Source: Carposina sasakii (lineage: Eukaryota; Arthropoda; Insecta; Lepidoptera; Carposinidae). From it: a stretch of DNA of 64,000 nucleotides. The stretch is from positions 3,410,001-3,474,000 of the forward strand of contig CP053152.1 in the NCBI GenBank assembly GCA_014607495.2. The letters run 5' to 3'. Shown one piece after another: positions 19,926-32,500 of this stretch; the stretch's first letter is position 1, and each line of letters starts with the position of its first letter. The position numbers and the translations under genes were made by a program. The notes beneath the pieces are model-generated. The model was not told where the DNA came from. It made no database searches and saw only the letters and a list, made by a program, of their open reading frames with translations.

Positions 19926-22229
19926 ATTGTTACTTATTTAAATTAATTTCGTTGTAGACAATTTTCAAATATGTTGTCAAACAAACAAACACACGATTTT
20001 ACGAATTCGGTTTTCGACGTCACTATTATGTAAGAAGTCCGTACTTTTTGAGTCCCTATGTTGGCGAAAAGCAATTTTAGTTAGAAGTTAGTTTAGGAGA
20101 TGTCTTTCTCTAAAATCTTCCTAACAAAGAGACCGTTTAGGGAGCACTGGTGAAATCCGGCATTAGTCACGAGGTAACACTGCATCCCATCTCGCCTTTC
20201 AGTAAAATCGAAACATTTTGTCTAGCATACATATTAGCATGGACCCCAAAATATCTAGAATTCACTTCACTTGGTGGATCTTAATTGATAGCTTGACCTA
20301 TCCAAATTCACTACAAGATTGATCCTTTTCTACTTCGAGTGGAAAATGACAATATAGTTATAAATATTGATAAAGAAAATGAAAAAAAAATCACCCGAGT
20401 TATATCCTTGTATTCTTTATTGTACACACAAACACAAAGACTTAGCATAGTTACACAGAGAGTGTACAAAGGCGAGCTTATCTCTTTAAGAGATTTCTTC
20501 CAGCAAACCCAAGCAAACACTTTGTATATATACAAATATAGTTCTCAAATTATTTTGTTTGTCCCCAAATCTAGACGAAAAGGCACCAACTTTGTGGAAC
20601 ACTAATAAGTGTTGTAAATGCGCCGCGTCGTTAATGAAAACAAAGCTATTCCCCATAAAATAATCCCCTACACTACATCGAGCCACCCTATAGTTTGTCA
20701 CCGGGAATTCACCACACTCACACATATGAGCAATATGCGCAGACGTGGATTAAGTGAATTGCCGTCCCCATTAACATTTTGCCGTTTCTTAGTACACACT
20801 TATTTATCATTGGTGGCCTTAATATTTCTCATTCTTTCGAAAATTTTCTATTAAGGGGCATGATGAAAATATGAACAATGTCAGCGAAAACTCTACATAC
20901 TTGTTTACCAAGGGAAGAGAAGTGATGGCAGCACGTATCCAGTATAAAGAATAATGGAGTTTTTTCACACTTACGAGTGTCTAGTTCGTTCCTTAATAGT
21001 AAAATATTCTAAGCCCCACTTACACCAAGTCTTCAATCAGCAGATTAAGTTTCATGTAAATTATAAACACTATTTACAAGTAATACCTAACTTTAATTTG
21101 GTTTCTAGAATGGTCATTTTAAACGTGGAGCCTTTTATAAAAACATTTGTGTAATCTATAAATTAGAGATTAATTGAAGCTTACCCAGATAGATAAATAA
21201 GAAAATTTAAATATATTATTTTCATGTAGCTGATTTCAATAAAGATAAGAAGGAAGTAAATATTTTTAGTATTTCCTATCCATTATTGGAGATAGATATC
21301 TTAACAATGTTATAAAAGTGGGATTGGAAGAAGGTTTGTTAAGTATCTTAACTACTTCAGGTCTTAGTTACACTTGTAAAATTCAAGAGGAATGTAAATT
21401 AAGACTCACCTGAAAAACAACTAAGTACCTGCTCAAAATTTAAAACGTAAATCTTCGTCACAACACTTATGTTAGATTCATGGAAGATTAAACACAATAC
21501 ATACAACACGCTTCACAAATACATATTTAGAATAATTTCAATCCTTTATAAAAACAAAGCAATATAGACGACCGTTGGCGATAAGATTTGGTCGACAACT
21601 AAATAAAAAGGCCCTAGCTGCCGGCGTCGCCGTCGGCTGTGGGGTGCGGCACGGTATCCTCGACATGACAACCGAACAGCTTAAAAACACAGCTCCCTCC
21701 ATCAAGTCTGTAGACCCAGGCATACATTGTAACTGCATAGGTTATAAGCTCTACTTCCATGCAGTTGCAGAAGTGTAAAACAAGACGAGTATTACAATTT
21801 AGTAAATTAGAGCTGGTTAAGTTAAGGTTAAGGTACTTACACTGGAAAAAATATTGATTGATAAGCAAATATGTATTACAATATTTTATATGGTCATGTA
21901 TAAATTTATGTTCGTTACTGAAGAGACAAAAACTTAGAGCTTGCGAAAGCCCCCAAGTCCTAAGATAATAATTTATGAGATGTTGAAAAAGACACAAGGG
22001 ATGATAAGACTAAACGATAGAATACTAAGGTACTCTTAGAACTCCACGGAAACGTATAATCAAAAACATTATAAAAAAATATTGAGATTCAGCAAATCGA
22101 AACATCTGAAATACCGTTCCTGCAAGTAAATTTCATTTGCAATGAACTACAAATTGGCAATTCCACTCGCCGGAGTCGAGATGGGATAGTGCTTAGAAAT
22201 TGCATATCTATACTAATCTTACTATATAT
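19926..22229. other. Mostly non-coding stretch with one GC-richer short frame
   Basis: The stretch contains an interspersed repeat at 20405-20505. It also holds a GC-richer plus-strand frame at 21536-21778 reading NKKALAAGVAVGCGVRHGIL and SVDPGIHCNCIGYKLYF. I do not recognise that frame; it has no clean splice acceptor and may be a decayed transposon or exon fragment. Confidence 0.4.
20405..20505 (+). repeat. Interspersed repeat (tttattgtacaca family)
   Basis: Contains ttctttattgtacacaca followed by tacaaaggcgagcttatctc and gatttcttccagc, matching the blocks at 46388-46500 in the same order. Confidence 0.65.
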
Positions 22230-22440
22230 ATATATTAATAATATTATAAAGCTGAAGAGTTTGTTTGTTTGTTTGTTTGAACGCGCTAATCTCAGGAACT
22301 ACTGGTCTGATTTGAAAAATTCTTTCAGTGTTAGATAGCCCATTTACCAAGGAAGGCTACAGTCTATACAACAACCTGCCCGGCTTCGCACGGGTACAAC
22401 GCCCCCTCACGCGGACGAAGTCGTGGGCGGCTGCTATAAT
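22230..22440. repeat. Common lepidopteran-type repeat (ggcttcgcacgggt / cggacgaagtcgtgggc)
   Basis: Reads gaagagtttgtttgtttg, gaacgcgctaatctcaggaa, cggcttcgcacgggt and gcggacgaagtcgtgggcgg. I recognise this as a repeat very widespread in moths and butterflies. Shorter pieces of its right end (cgcccgcgact) appear near 11345 and 41690. Its transposon class is not evident from the sequence here. Confidence 0.6.
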
Positions 22441-22592
22441 AACATAACTATGAATGATAAGTATAGAAACATCCATGACTCGGAAACAAACATCAATATT
22501 CATCATATCAATGTTTGCACCTACCGGGATTCGAACCCAGGACCTATGGCGCAGCGAGCAGGGCCATTACCAACTACACCAATCGGCCATCA
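22424..22592 (-). mobile_element. tRNA-derived SINE head, minus orientation
   Basis: On the minus strand it begins ggccgattggtgtagttggt (an A-box-like start) and has a B box in gggttcgaatcccggtaggt 45-60 bases later; spacing and order fit a tRNA-like promoter. It continues into the attgatatgatgaatattg body shared with the copy at 19730-19925. The 3' part expected next is missing. Confidence 0.85.
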
Positions 22593-22593
22593 A

Positions 22594-22700
22594 AATGTAT
22601 TTAATTATTTATATACCGTTGCTTAGTACCCACAACACAAGACCGTATGGATATTGATGTGGGACTAAGTTAAGTGTGTGAATATTTATTTATTATTATA
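22594..22700 (+). mobile_element. SINE 3' half, plus orientation, joined head-to-head
   Basis: This is the same 3' segment as in the copy at 19730-19925 (ttgcttagtacccacaacac, accgtatggatattgatgtg, gtgtgtgaatat plus an (attt) tail) but in the opposite orientation to the adjacent head. Confidence 0.75.
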
Positions 22701-25700
22701 TTTACTGGTTACTTGATACTAGTAAACAGTTATCAACAATAATTTTGTTGACAAGATATGAAAAAACAACTCATCAATATTCCTTTGATCTACCTATCTT
22801 TAAGTATTTCGCCATTGTAGAAAAAATGAAAAACGACCAATTATTATAAACAACAGATACGAAATTAAAATCGAATGCAACTACTATAGCCAATAAGTAG
22901 TTTCTAACAGATTTTCCGCTAGCCATGTTGTTTACACAGACGTTGTTGCCTAGCCTCACAATTTTCTGCTTCGTTAGTCTACCATCAATTGTAATCTATC
23001 CGTATTCAAATCATCATATCTAGTCATCTATATCTTATGAAATGGAAATTACTTAGTATATTTGTCAAGATGCTACATGCTACATAATGTATAAAAATAA
23101 AGCTAAGCAGACTCCAATTAATGAACGAAACAACAGTACGAGTACGACATATGTAAATAATAATTCGAGCCGTGAGAAAGTTTAAGGCAGAGGATTTACA
23201 GAACATTTTGTTTTTAAATATTTTATCGCCGACACAGAGAACAATAACATCAGTAAGAACAATCATGTGAAGTATAACAATGTCATTATTGAAGAACCAG
23301 ACAAAATCTAGAATGAGGAATAAAAAATCCAATCATAGTTCCTACGTTAGGTCCTACTTCGTTTCGCAAACAGCAATATCCTGTCCAGTCCAGTCCTTCC
23401 GATAAAAAACTAGACACAGGTACTCGCAGATAGATAACCGGATATGGATGGATGTATAACTGCGCGCAGGAGAGTTGATGGATTGGTAGTGATTTCCTTC
23501 GCAATCAAGCTCGTTGCAGACCCCCTGATGAACTACGTTATGATTATCGTCTGTGTTGACTATTCGAACTCATTGCTCACTGTAATAAGCGGCAAATAAG
23601 ATTGGTTGACAACGCAGCTGTCGTTGTTTGAAATCAATAACTTTCCAAAGTGCATTCGCCCATGCTTGACAAATTATTGCAAGGCGCACGATGCGAAATA
23701 ACCATCCTCCTTCCGAAGTAATAATACCTAAGTAAATAAATTTAAAGTAATTCAGTAAGCATGGAAAGTGGATAATTAAAGTTTAGGTGAGTATTTCTGA
23801 ACAAAAGGATAAAATAATCTTACCGAACAAAAAGTACAAGTTCATAGCAACGAAAAAGGATACATATGCAAGTTATTAATTTTTAACCTTCACCCGAATT
23901 TCAAAGGAGGGATATTGCCCCTTGTCTTTTACCAACAGAATTATTTACGCCGTTTCCTATGTTTGTGAAATAATGAAAAAATATTATTGCGTTTTATATT
24001 TAGGTTTTCAAGTTTTATTAAATTAAATTCTATATTACTCGTTTTCCAGTGAATGCATTGCGCCCTTGACCGATACTGCAAGCGCCATATGTGCTGAATC
24101 TCGACTGGCAAGTCCAAACACGGCGGCCGGCTCGTGACCGTCCCGTCCGGCTTAGCACGAAAGGTGTGAAACCGGACACAAATGAGGCCAAGTACAAGTA
24201 CCCACTACTATGGTCGTGATCTCGGAATCTCCATCCAAAAATCGTAAACATACTTACCTTATTTTCTTTACTACAAATTATGAAAGCACGCAAAACTCAA
24301 ATAAGTGTTTCAAAATCTAATTAACGGTTTTAACCTTATGTAACGTTGAACATCTGTGTCAATTGAGCATTTTGTATGAACAGCTACATCTATTGAAAAA
24401 TTGGACCATGAAGCGGGTATCATCACGGCTTCGTGAGAAACATCTGTATATACATACATTTAACATCAAATGACAAAATATTATGATTTATTTTAATTTA
24501 AACTGCTACAATAATAAGAAGTTGATAAACAATGTAAGTAGACCAATGTTTGGTACAGCAATTATTGAAAATTAATTACATTTACAAGTGCAGTTGAAAT
24601 TATCACTCGTGAGTCATCGGCGTTTGTCTACTCGTATGCAAGCGTCACTCGGTCGGTTCATGTTTACTTTGTGTATGTATATGTATCTATTCAAGAAAAT
24701 GCTAAAAATACAAAATATCATGTAATTTATTTGTATTTAAACATGTTGCAGCACCATTTGCTCGTGTATGTGACCAAAAAAATATATTCTTGCAAGAATT
24801 AAAAACTTAACGAATTAAACTTATTAAGGTTTCATTTTCATTATACCATGCTAGTTACAAAAGTTACCAAAAAGCCCACTAATTTCAACGGAGATATTCT
24901 CAAGAGCTTTTTTAAGCACAAATTCTGTTCATTAAATAATTTAAATAACCATATTAACATAATTTGCAGATTGCTCTACTTGCAATGAGGTTGCATCCGT
25001 ATCAGTGGCTAAGTGACCCGGTGTGCAGAGACATTGGCCCTGCAATTAGATCCTCGAGCGCAGCGGCGGAACTGTAGCCACGGGTATCGGGTTTGGATCC
25101 GTGCATCGTCATTGCGATCACTGATTTGTGACGGAGATGTGACGATCTTATCGCAGCTCAAGTGGATATTGATTCAAAGTGTCGATATCAAACCTCGTTT
25201 CAAGGATGCTATTTTAGGTCACATGTGTCAGAGATGAAATACCCGCTGACTAGGCTGGAGGTATAGTTGCGTTGTGCTTACCGAGATAATTCTATCTAGG
25301 TAATTGGTTTCTAATCTTTGCAAATCATCAAATTTGCCAAAGAGAAGCGAGTCACACTTGCGTCACAGCTAGACGGCAAATAAAATAGACCTAAACAATA
25401 GAAAATACTGCTCGGGTTAGCTAACACTCTTTTGTTTGTCCGGGTAACCTCAAGTGTTCTTTATGCCGAAGGAGGTTTACGCAAGGAAGCCTCCCGTGTG
25501 CAATGCCGTAGTTTATTTGCTAGTAGTTTGTAATCTTTTAAACCGCTGCAAGTTACGCTTAATATACATATAATAATGGACACTAATGAGAATGATTATA
25601 TTACAATATTACGATATAAGTTAAGCCGCTTAAACTGTTGAAAGCAAACAAGATTTAGTGGATAACGCCCCAAAAACTTTGTAAATTAAAACCGATGAGT

Positions 25701-26292
25701 ACCAAGGTAACAACTATATTGAAGCGGGCGAAACGTGTATGAGTACTGCTTTAGTCGAACATTCCAGACTAGGCATGTAAAAGGGGTTTACGTGAAATAC
25801 AGAGTATGAGCACGTCTAATTATATCCCACGTCTAGCCCTGCGTGCCTATCGGTCTCGAGAACTGAGGACTTGTAATTCACTACAACAGTAGGTACTGAA
25901 ATACCAAGGGGAGGTGGACTACGGGATAAAAGGCCTAACTAAACGGCAGACAGATTATCCTTGTAAAGTTTATTGCTGGCATTATCCTAAGGAATAAAAA
26001 TGGAGCACGATAAATGTTGCCGGATTAGCCGAGAACTTCAGGCCGAAAGTAATAGGGGAACTAATAAAATATGAATATTACGTGTCGGCTGTCGGTGGCG
26101 ATTCGACAGGCGTTTCATTTTCGTTTGTTTGGATAGGTTGAAACTCGCCGGCGATGCATTTCCGCATAACACTCGATATTTTTAATATCACTGCGCTAGC
26201 TTAATAGAGATTTACGGGAAAAAATTACGCTTCGTTTAGTCTCTGCCACATAAATATTCCTCTGTTAATTATGTTTTGTAAACAAAGGAATA
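22701..26292. other. AT-rich non-coding stretch
   Basis: No gene could be supported. A GC-richer patch at 24050-24180 and another near 25000-25230 give short frames without matching splice sites. Confidence 0.4.
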
Positions 26293-26560
26293 CAGGGTGT
26301 AACAGAAAGGGTATGTTAAGCGAAAATCTATGTAAATAGCCCACTATAGAGAACCTATTTCCAAAGTTAGAGACTCGAAATCACATATTTATTTTTCAAG
26401 ATTGTATAGACATTCCTGAGTTTTTTAGGAATTCTCCATACTATCTGGAAAAATAAACATGCGATTTCGTGTCTGAAATTTTGTGGGTAACCTACCCACA
26501 ACTTTTTAGTGGGCTATTTACATAGCTTTTCGCATAACATACCCCTTTTGTTATACCCTG
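26293..26560. mobile_element. MITE B copy 2 (268 bp, TA-flanked)
   Basis: Starts CAGGGTGTAACAGAAAGGG and ends in the inverted equivalent (cataaca...taccctg), with TA on both sides. It matches 19137-19382, including the ttccaaagttagagactcga and gcccactatagagaacct stretches, in inverted orientation relative to that copy. Confidence 0.88.
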
Positions 26561-29500
26561 TAGATAGATTAGTTACTAATGAACATGTTGCATGGTTTTA
26601 AATAGGATAATGTACGAGTATTGTGGAGTACATCGAGCGAAGTTAAATTAATGAAGGTCGAGGCTTTAGGTATTCACATGGTGGCGACCGGCCGACCGTT
26701 GAGTGTGAGTGTGCTCGCAAATAACCGACTTCCGCAGCGCAAAACGAACCGCCGCCGCCGCCTGCGCAGATATTAGTTCACGACACCACACACGAATGTC
26801 TATTTATTTCACTACCCCATGCAGGGAATCGAATTAAAAAATGGAAAAATGCGAGCCAGATCTCATTGCTTCAAATCTACATTGTATTTTTTCTGCACGT
26901 TTATATAGTTAGTAATAGTATCGACTGCTACGTTTTTCCGGCTCGAAGGACCACGTGATCAGCAACGGCTTTCGCAATTGTACATAATAATTAAAACCCT
27001 AATGATATTTTTATGGTGAATAGCAGGAAATATGCCAGAGATTATTTCTCATTACGTCATTATTATTGTAATGGGCAAGTTACAATATCTATATTAATTT
27101 AACAACGTGTATAAAAATATATCCATAGAATTAAAGTTTTTGTATTTCTTATTTACTGGAAAGATCCAAGCGTCAGCTGTGTAAAGGCACGTGCATGACT
27201 GTTTATAAAATGAACTAACATCGCACGTGTTTTCAAAGGATAGATATGTATGGAACACAAATACGACCCTCGTATTTTCTACTGCCATGTACATTACAGA
27301 ATACACACATCGATGTACATAAGTCTGAAGAATTACGTAATCTAGAATGTATTGCAACGGATGAATCAATTATCCAAAGCTTATTAAAAAACACTAATCG
27401 ATCTATGAAGTCATTTTCGGCGTGTAGGTGTTCATAGTTATAAAATTAGAATATGATTCACTGATCAACTATACAAAAATGGGCATAGACACATTTATGG
27501 CGTGGACCCTTCCTCACAGGTCGTTGCACTGTGATTGTTTTGCATCGCTCCAGGACGTCGACTGCATATTGATCTGGCTACGAGCACGTCTTTATATTTT
27601 GTACGACATCTACAGTTGAGCTCCGATAAATATTTTAAGTACTAAAACAAGAATAAAAGCTTTCATAACAGAAGCTCATGAACATAAATTGCTTTCATTG
27701 GATAATACATGTCCGGTTCGTATCTCATTAGTGCCTACGTCAACAAGTTGCAAATTGATTTTAGGCATTCTAAATCGCTACCTGTTTCGTAGTTTACTGT
27801 TACATCACCGACGATCACCACGGTATCAGCGGTTACGAGGACTGCATACAATGGACGTGCTAAAGGCGCAAAATCGTCGACAACATCCGGGAAAGTGGTG
27901 AGGAAACGATTCAATTACGCCTCTCTATCGCCCACATTATATCGCCACAAAACGTAAAAAAATACAAAGAGTAATTGAACGTCTATCAATAATGGACTCG
28001 ATGATTTTTATCTCGAACGCTATATAAAAATATGGAAAGGTAAACATCTAATTCGTTTGTCCCGAAAATTGTATCGTGTAAGAACATACTTTATCATCGC
28101 TTCTCAATATTTCTTTCTCAACATAAATAGCAGCCTCGTAAATCGCTTTGATAAACGATTGTTCGGAAATATGTTAGCGCACAATGCCCGTCTAGAACAA
28201 GATCTCCCAGGAGATTTCACGTAAAAGGTCGCATGTTGGAGTAACAATAGCTTAACCTATATCGAGTGGGGTTTTTCGCAATAAGCCACCGCGAGCGCGA
28301 CAATCCGGAGCCAGTCTTAGGACTCTGTTTGAATACTGCTAAGTGGCATATAAATAAAGGAGAAACAAAAAGGAATATACCTAATGATCTAGCAAAACAC
28401 ATACTAATCTTTTACTAATTCACAGATACATTTAAGATGCTATAATTACCTAAAGAAACGCTTTCCTAATAATAAAAAATAAAATGATCCCACTGGACAG
28501 AGTTTACCGGCTACATTAAAGACAAAGATACCCAGCAACATCGACAAATTCTATCCAATAAATACGTAAGTACTTCATGTTTCAGCTATATTTCAGATTC
28601 TGCTACATTGCGCTGCTGCAATGAAATCTTGCCGGGATATCGAGCAATTAGCGGCCAAACATTGACGGGAAATGATGTCCCGTTTAGGAGCACCTTCCTT
28701 CACTAACTGAAACCAAACATTGCATGCACCGCAAGTTTCCACCGCTATCGTTTTACGATCCCCCATTGCTAGACGATAAACATGTCCGTCCGTCGGTCGG
28801 CATGTAAAACAAGATGCCAGACCAAAATACCCGCATACAAACAAACAGAAGTCTTTTACTACTTTAAAAATGGCTATGAACTGGCGACTTGTTCAAATAA
28901 CACCAAAAGCATTCGAGTTCGATCATTTCAGATGGAATTGGCAGCTATTCAATATAAAGTGGGAATAAAAGTCGCAATATCAGAAGATTGTTGATTCAAA
29001 TGGATATGAACTTTCTTGTTAGTAAAACTAATGAGAGAAATTCATTTAGATGCATATTGATGTCTATGGATGTAATGTAGCGGATGCGGGTAGACCACAA
29101 ACGTGTCAAGGCGGCTCTCAGGCACAGAACTAGAGAGCGTTCAAACAATGAAGAAGTTTCACAAAAGAAAAACGAAAACAATGATATTTCACGTTTACCA
29201 TAATATATTATCATAGTAACGGCTACGGTACATAAGAATTAAAGTGACTTAGTTAAAGCAAAGGGCATCAACAATATTTTTTATAAATGGTCTCCGCGCA
29301 ATGTCAACTTCATTATCATACCTATATTTTACTCTACCGGTACTGTGATTTAGCGATTAATCACAATTAGTACAAAATACACAGCGTACAATTACAAAAA
29401 ACAGTGAAGTATTTGTTGAATATAAGTAAACTAGTGGATGTTATAGGTAGTTGCTTATTAGCGCAACCTCGCCGGCGACGATGAGACAGCTCTCAAAGGA

Positions 29501-32500
29501 ATATAGGACAAGCCAACGGAAGGAAAAAGATAGGGAAAACACTATGGAAAAAATAAACTTGAAAAAATAAACTTTTAAAAACAATTTTGCCCACAAAAAT
29601 TAAGTGATGCAATGTTGCAAAAAGTTTGAGGCAAGAATTATATTGATAGAAATCTACAGTCATGTTGTTTAGTATCTACAGTGGCTTAGTTTGTAATATT
29701 TATGTTTAATTGCGGACATGTAAGAGCATAAATTAACAGGAAAGAAGTCAGATTTTTACTAGATTACAAAATTTTTCCAATCTATTCTACGAGTACCTGT
29801 ATAGCCAGTAGAATAGAGACAAGAAGACAGTACAGTTAGTAATGTAGGACAATGTGATAAATAACTAAACACAATAGAATGTGGAGGTATGGCTATACAC
29901 CGTTTATTATAACGTGACTGATATCGCACCCAAATAGAAAGGTAACCTCATTTGTTTATTTACCAGTAAGAGGAATGAGTATCCGATTTTTGACCTTTTA
30001 CTTCCGTTATGAATGACGGATGACCAATAGTAACATTGCAAATATATTAGTAGAACTTTAACATTATCTCGAGCAATCAAGCACCATACAAGTCTACTTG
30101 AAAAAAAAAAGACATTATTTTTAGATCAATTCTACCTAGCAATGAATGATATGCTATGTAAAACAGAACAATTTGAAAAGCGACCAAAAAATCCGATAAA
30201 GGATCAGTATGTTATCATCAGTAAACGAGACAGCCTTGAACAATGTCATGTTTATTAACCCCACGATCCAGATAGAATCAAGTAAATTGGTGCAATCCAG
30301 ACACAGACCAGACATTATGTTTGCACAGTAAGAGAATCCACATTAGACACTCGATAGTGCAAGGTCGTCGTTCTAAAAACGAGCAATAGCTAACGGGTTC
30401 GACGTTCGCGGGCCAAAGCTGAGATCAGCTCACGGCATTCATTTACTTTTTGTACAACATATAAAAACTTCCTATTATAGCAGTGGTAGGTGAGAACATT
30501 TCCAAATATCTCAACAAGATAATACACTTAAAGTAACTTGCTTTGAGATCGAGTCTCGACAGTAGATAGCTATTTACGTTTACTTACTTATCTTATTATT
30601 GTCTTAAATCCTTGCTTTTTTATTTATGGAAGTTGCAGAAACATGGTGCCATGCCATGCCAAATTATATTCCTTTTTAGGTGTAATCTCGAACTAACATT
30701 GAGCAATCGAAATAAAGACAGCATTTATCAGATCATTAAGTTCATACAACATTAGAGAAGGTATATTTAACAAATATCATATAAATTTAGGTGAAAAAGC
30801 TGTAAAGTTATGAAAATTGAACCTCACCAAATATTGTAAAAGCAAGTTCAAGTATTATAGAGAACGGTGACATCAAACCTTTCCGGTCACGAGATAAGAA
30901 GAGGATCTTAATTGGACAAATTAAATTAACTATCAATGCAAGGAAGATCCATACGTGAACCAAGTACTACAATCGTAAAATAAATATATACCTAAGTTAA
31001 TTATATATGGGTAAATAGTTCTATACCGGTAGTCAATATCCAATTAAATCGTGAAAATTACCAACTATTTACTAAATTGCAGTGCTTAAAAATCGAGGCT
31101 ACTCGTTCTTGTAATTTTCTACACTATATACTACTAATTAAAATTCCTGTGCTTAATCAACAGCAATTATGTATGATATAATATGCGCTAGTTAAAACAA
31201 TATAGCTGCAATCTTTTTAGTGCAAATAATTTCGACTACGTTACTCACTAGTCACTACGGAGACGAACTATGGACTAGGTACTGGACTACATTTATGGGA
31301 ATAATGTTACGAGTTGATTCAGATGTTGATAATTCTGCAAACTTGTTGTTTTCTGTATTAGGTCGTAGTTATCATAGTAAAATATCCTACTTTGATTTCG
31401 GAAAACAAGGAAACCTATTTGCATTTAACATCAATAGTGAAATGCAGCAGGAAACGAGAAGTTTACGCGGAGCCGTAAATAAACGGCGAATGTAGGACAT
31501 TACCTCCAATCCTCCATAGATTATACATTTTCCTATTAACTAGGTTCATGTTTTGCCCGCGTCGTCTCTTTATTAATTCAACATCCTCTAGAGATGGTTG
31601 AATGTTTGCACGCTGATGGCAGATTTATTTAACAGAATACTCTCAATGACAGAAATGCCATGAGCAATATTTGCAATGTTCGAGCTGATTTTATTTTTAT
31701 TTTATTTATTTATTAAGGCAACACAACAGACACAAAGTAAAAATATTCAACATTTTCTCAGAATAGTACAGTTTTTACCCTAGTAACTTAGTGTCCTAGG
31801 CGTTTATTTATTTATTTATTTTAGATTATTTAATCTTAATTGTATTTATTTTAATCATTTCTCAAAAGGTTTAGCAGTCGTCCTCACAGCCTCGACTATG
31901 TGTACTACGTAATACGCCAATTTTAGGTCTCGAATTTATCTTACTTTGAAATATAATCCTTCAAACCTTTATACTCATCATGCACAAGCCCTCTCTTTCT
32001 CTTGGAAAGTCGTAGAGTATGTAGTAATAGTAGAGATACAGTTACAGTACATAACCAACCGAATCCACCTATTTCTCGTAACATGACATTGCTGTAACAC
32101 CGAGTCCAATCGTTTCGACACATGCAGCGGCAACAAGAGGCATCATTTTGCTACGGTTTCGGCTCCGAAGGTCACTCAGGTCGAATGTTCATAACAGGTC
32201 TCATTGTTAGGATATTTGAATTGTAAATCTGTTATAACATGACATGACATGGCACAGGTATTACTGTCTATTTGTTCCCAGGGTGTGTAGGGTCGAACAG
32301 GTGAATCTATTGAAAACTTATATTTACAAAATGAATATGGAATTTGTGGAGAAGAGGTCAACAAGTTTACTTTGAAATGGATATGTGTATTACTTTTAAG
32401 AAAACTCGTTGCGTTGCAGTTTCACGTTTATAATAATGATTACAGGGACGCCACAAAACGAACAGATGCACTTAGGCTAAAGGCTTTGCAGCTGCACACA

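Noticed and set aside
22430..22592. Possible functional tRNA gene
   Set aside because: The A and B boxes are recognisable, but the sequence is attached to a SINE body, the acceptor arms do not pair convincingly, and a decayed relative exists at 19730-19925.
28593..28844. Cys-rich minus-strand frame as a possible secreted peptide
   Set aside because: The start is arbitrary, there is no signal peptide pattern at the right place, and no splice or family support.
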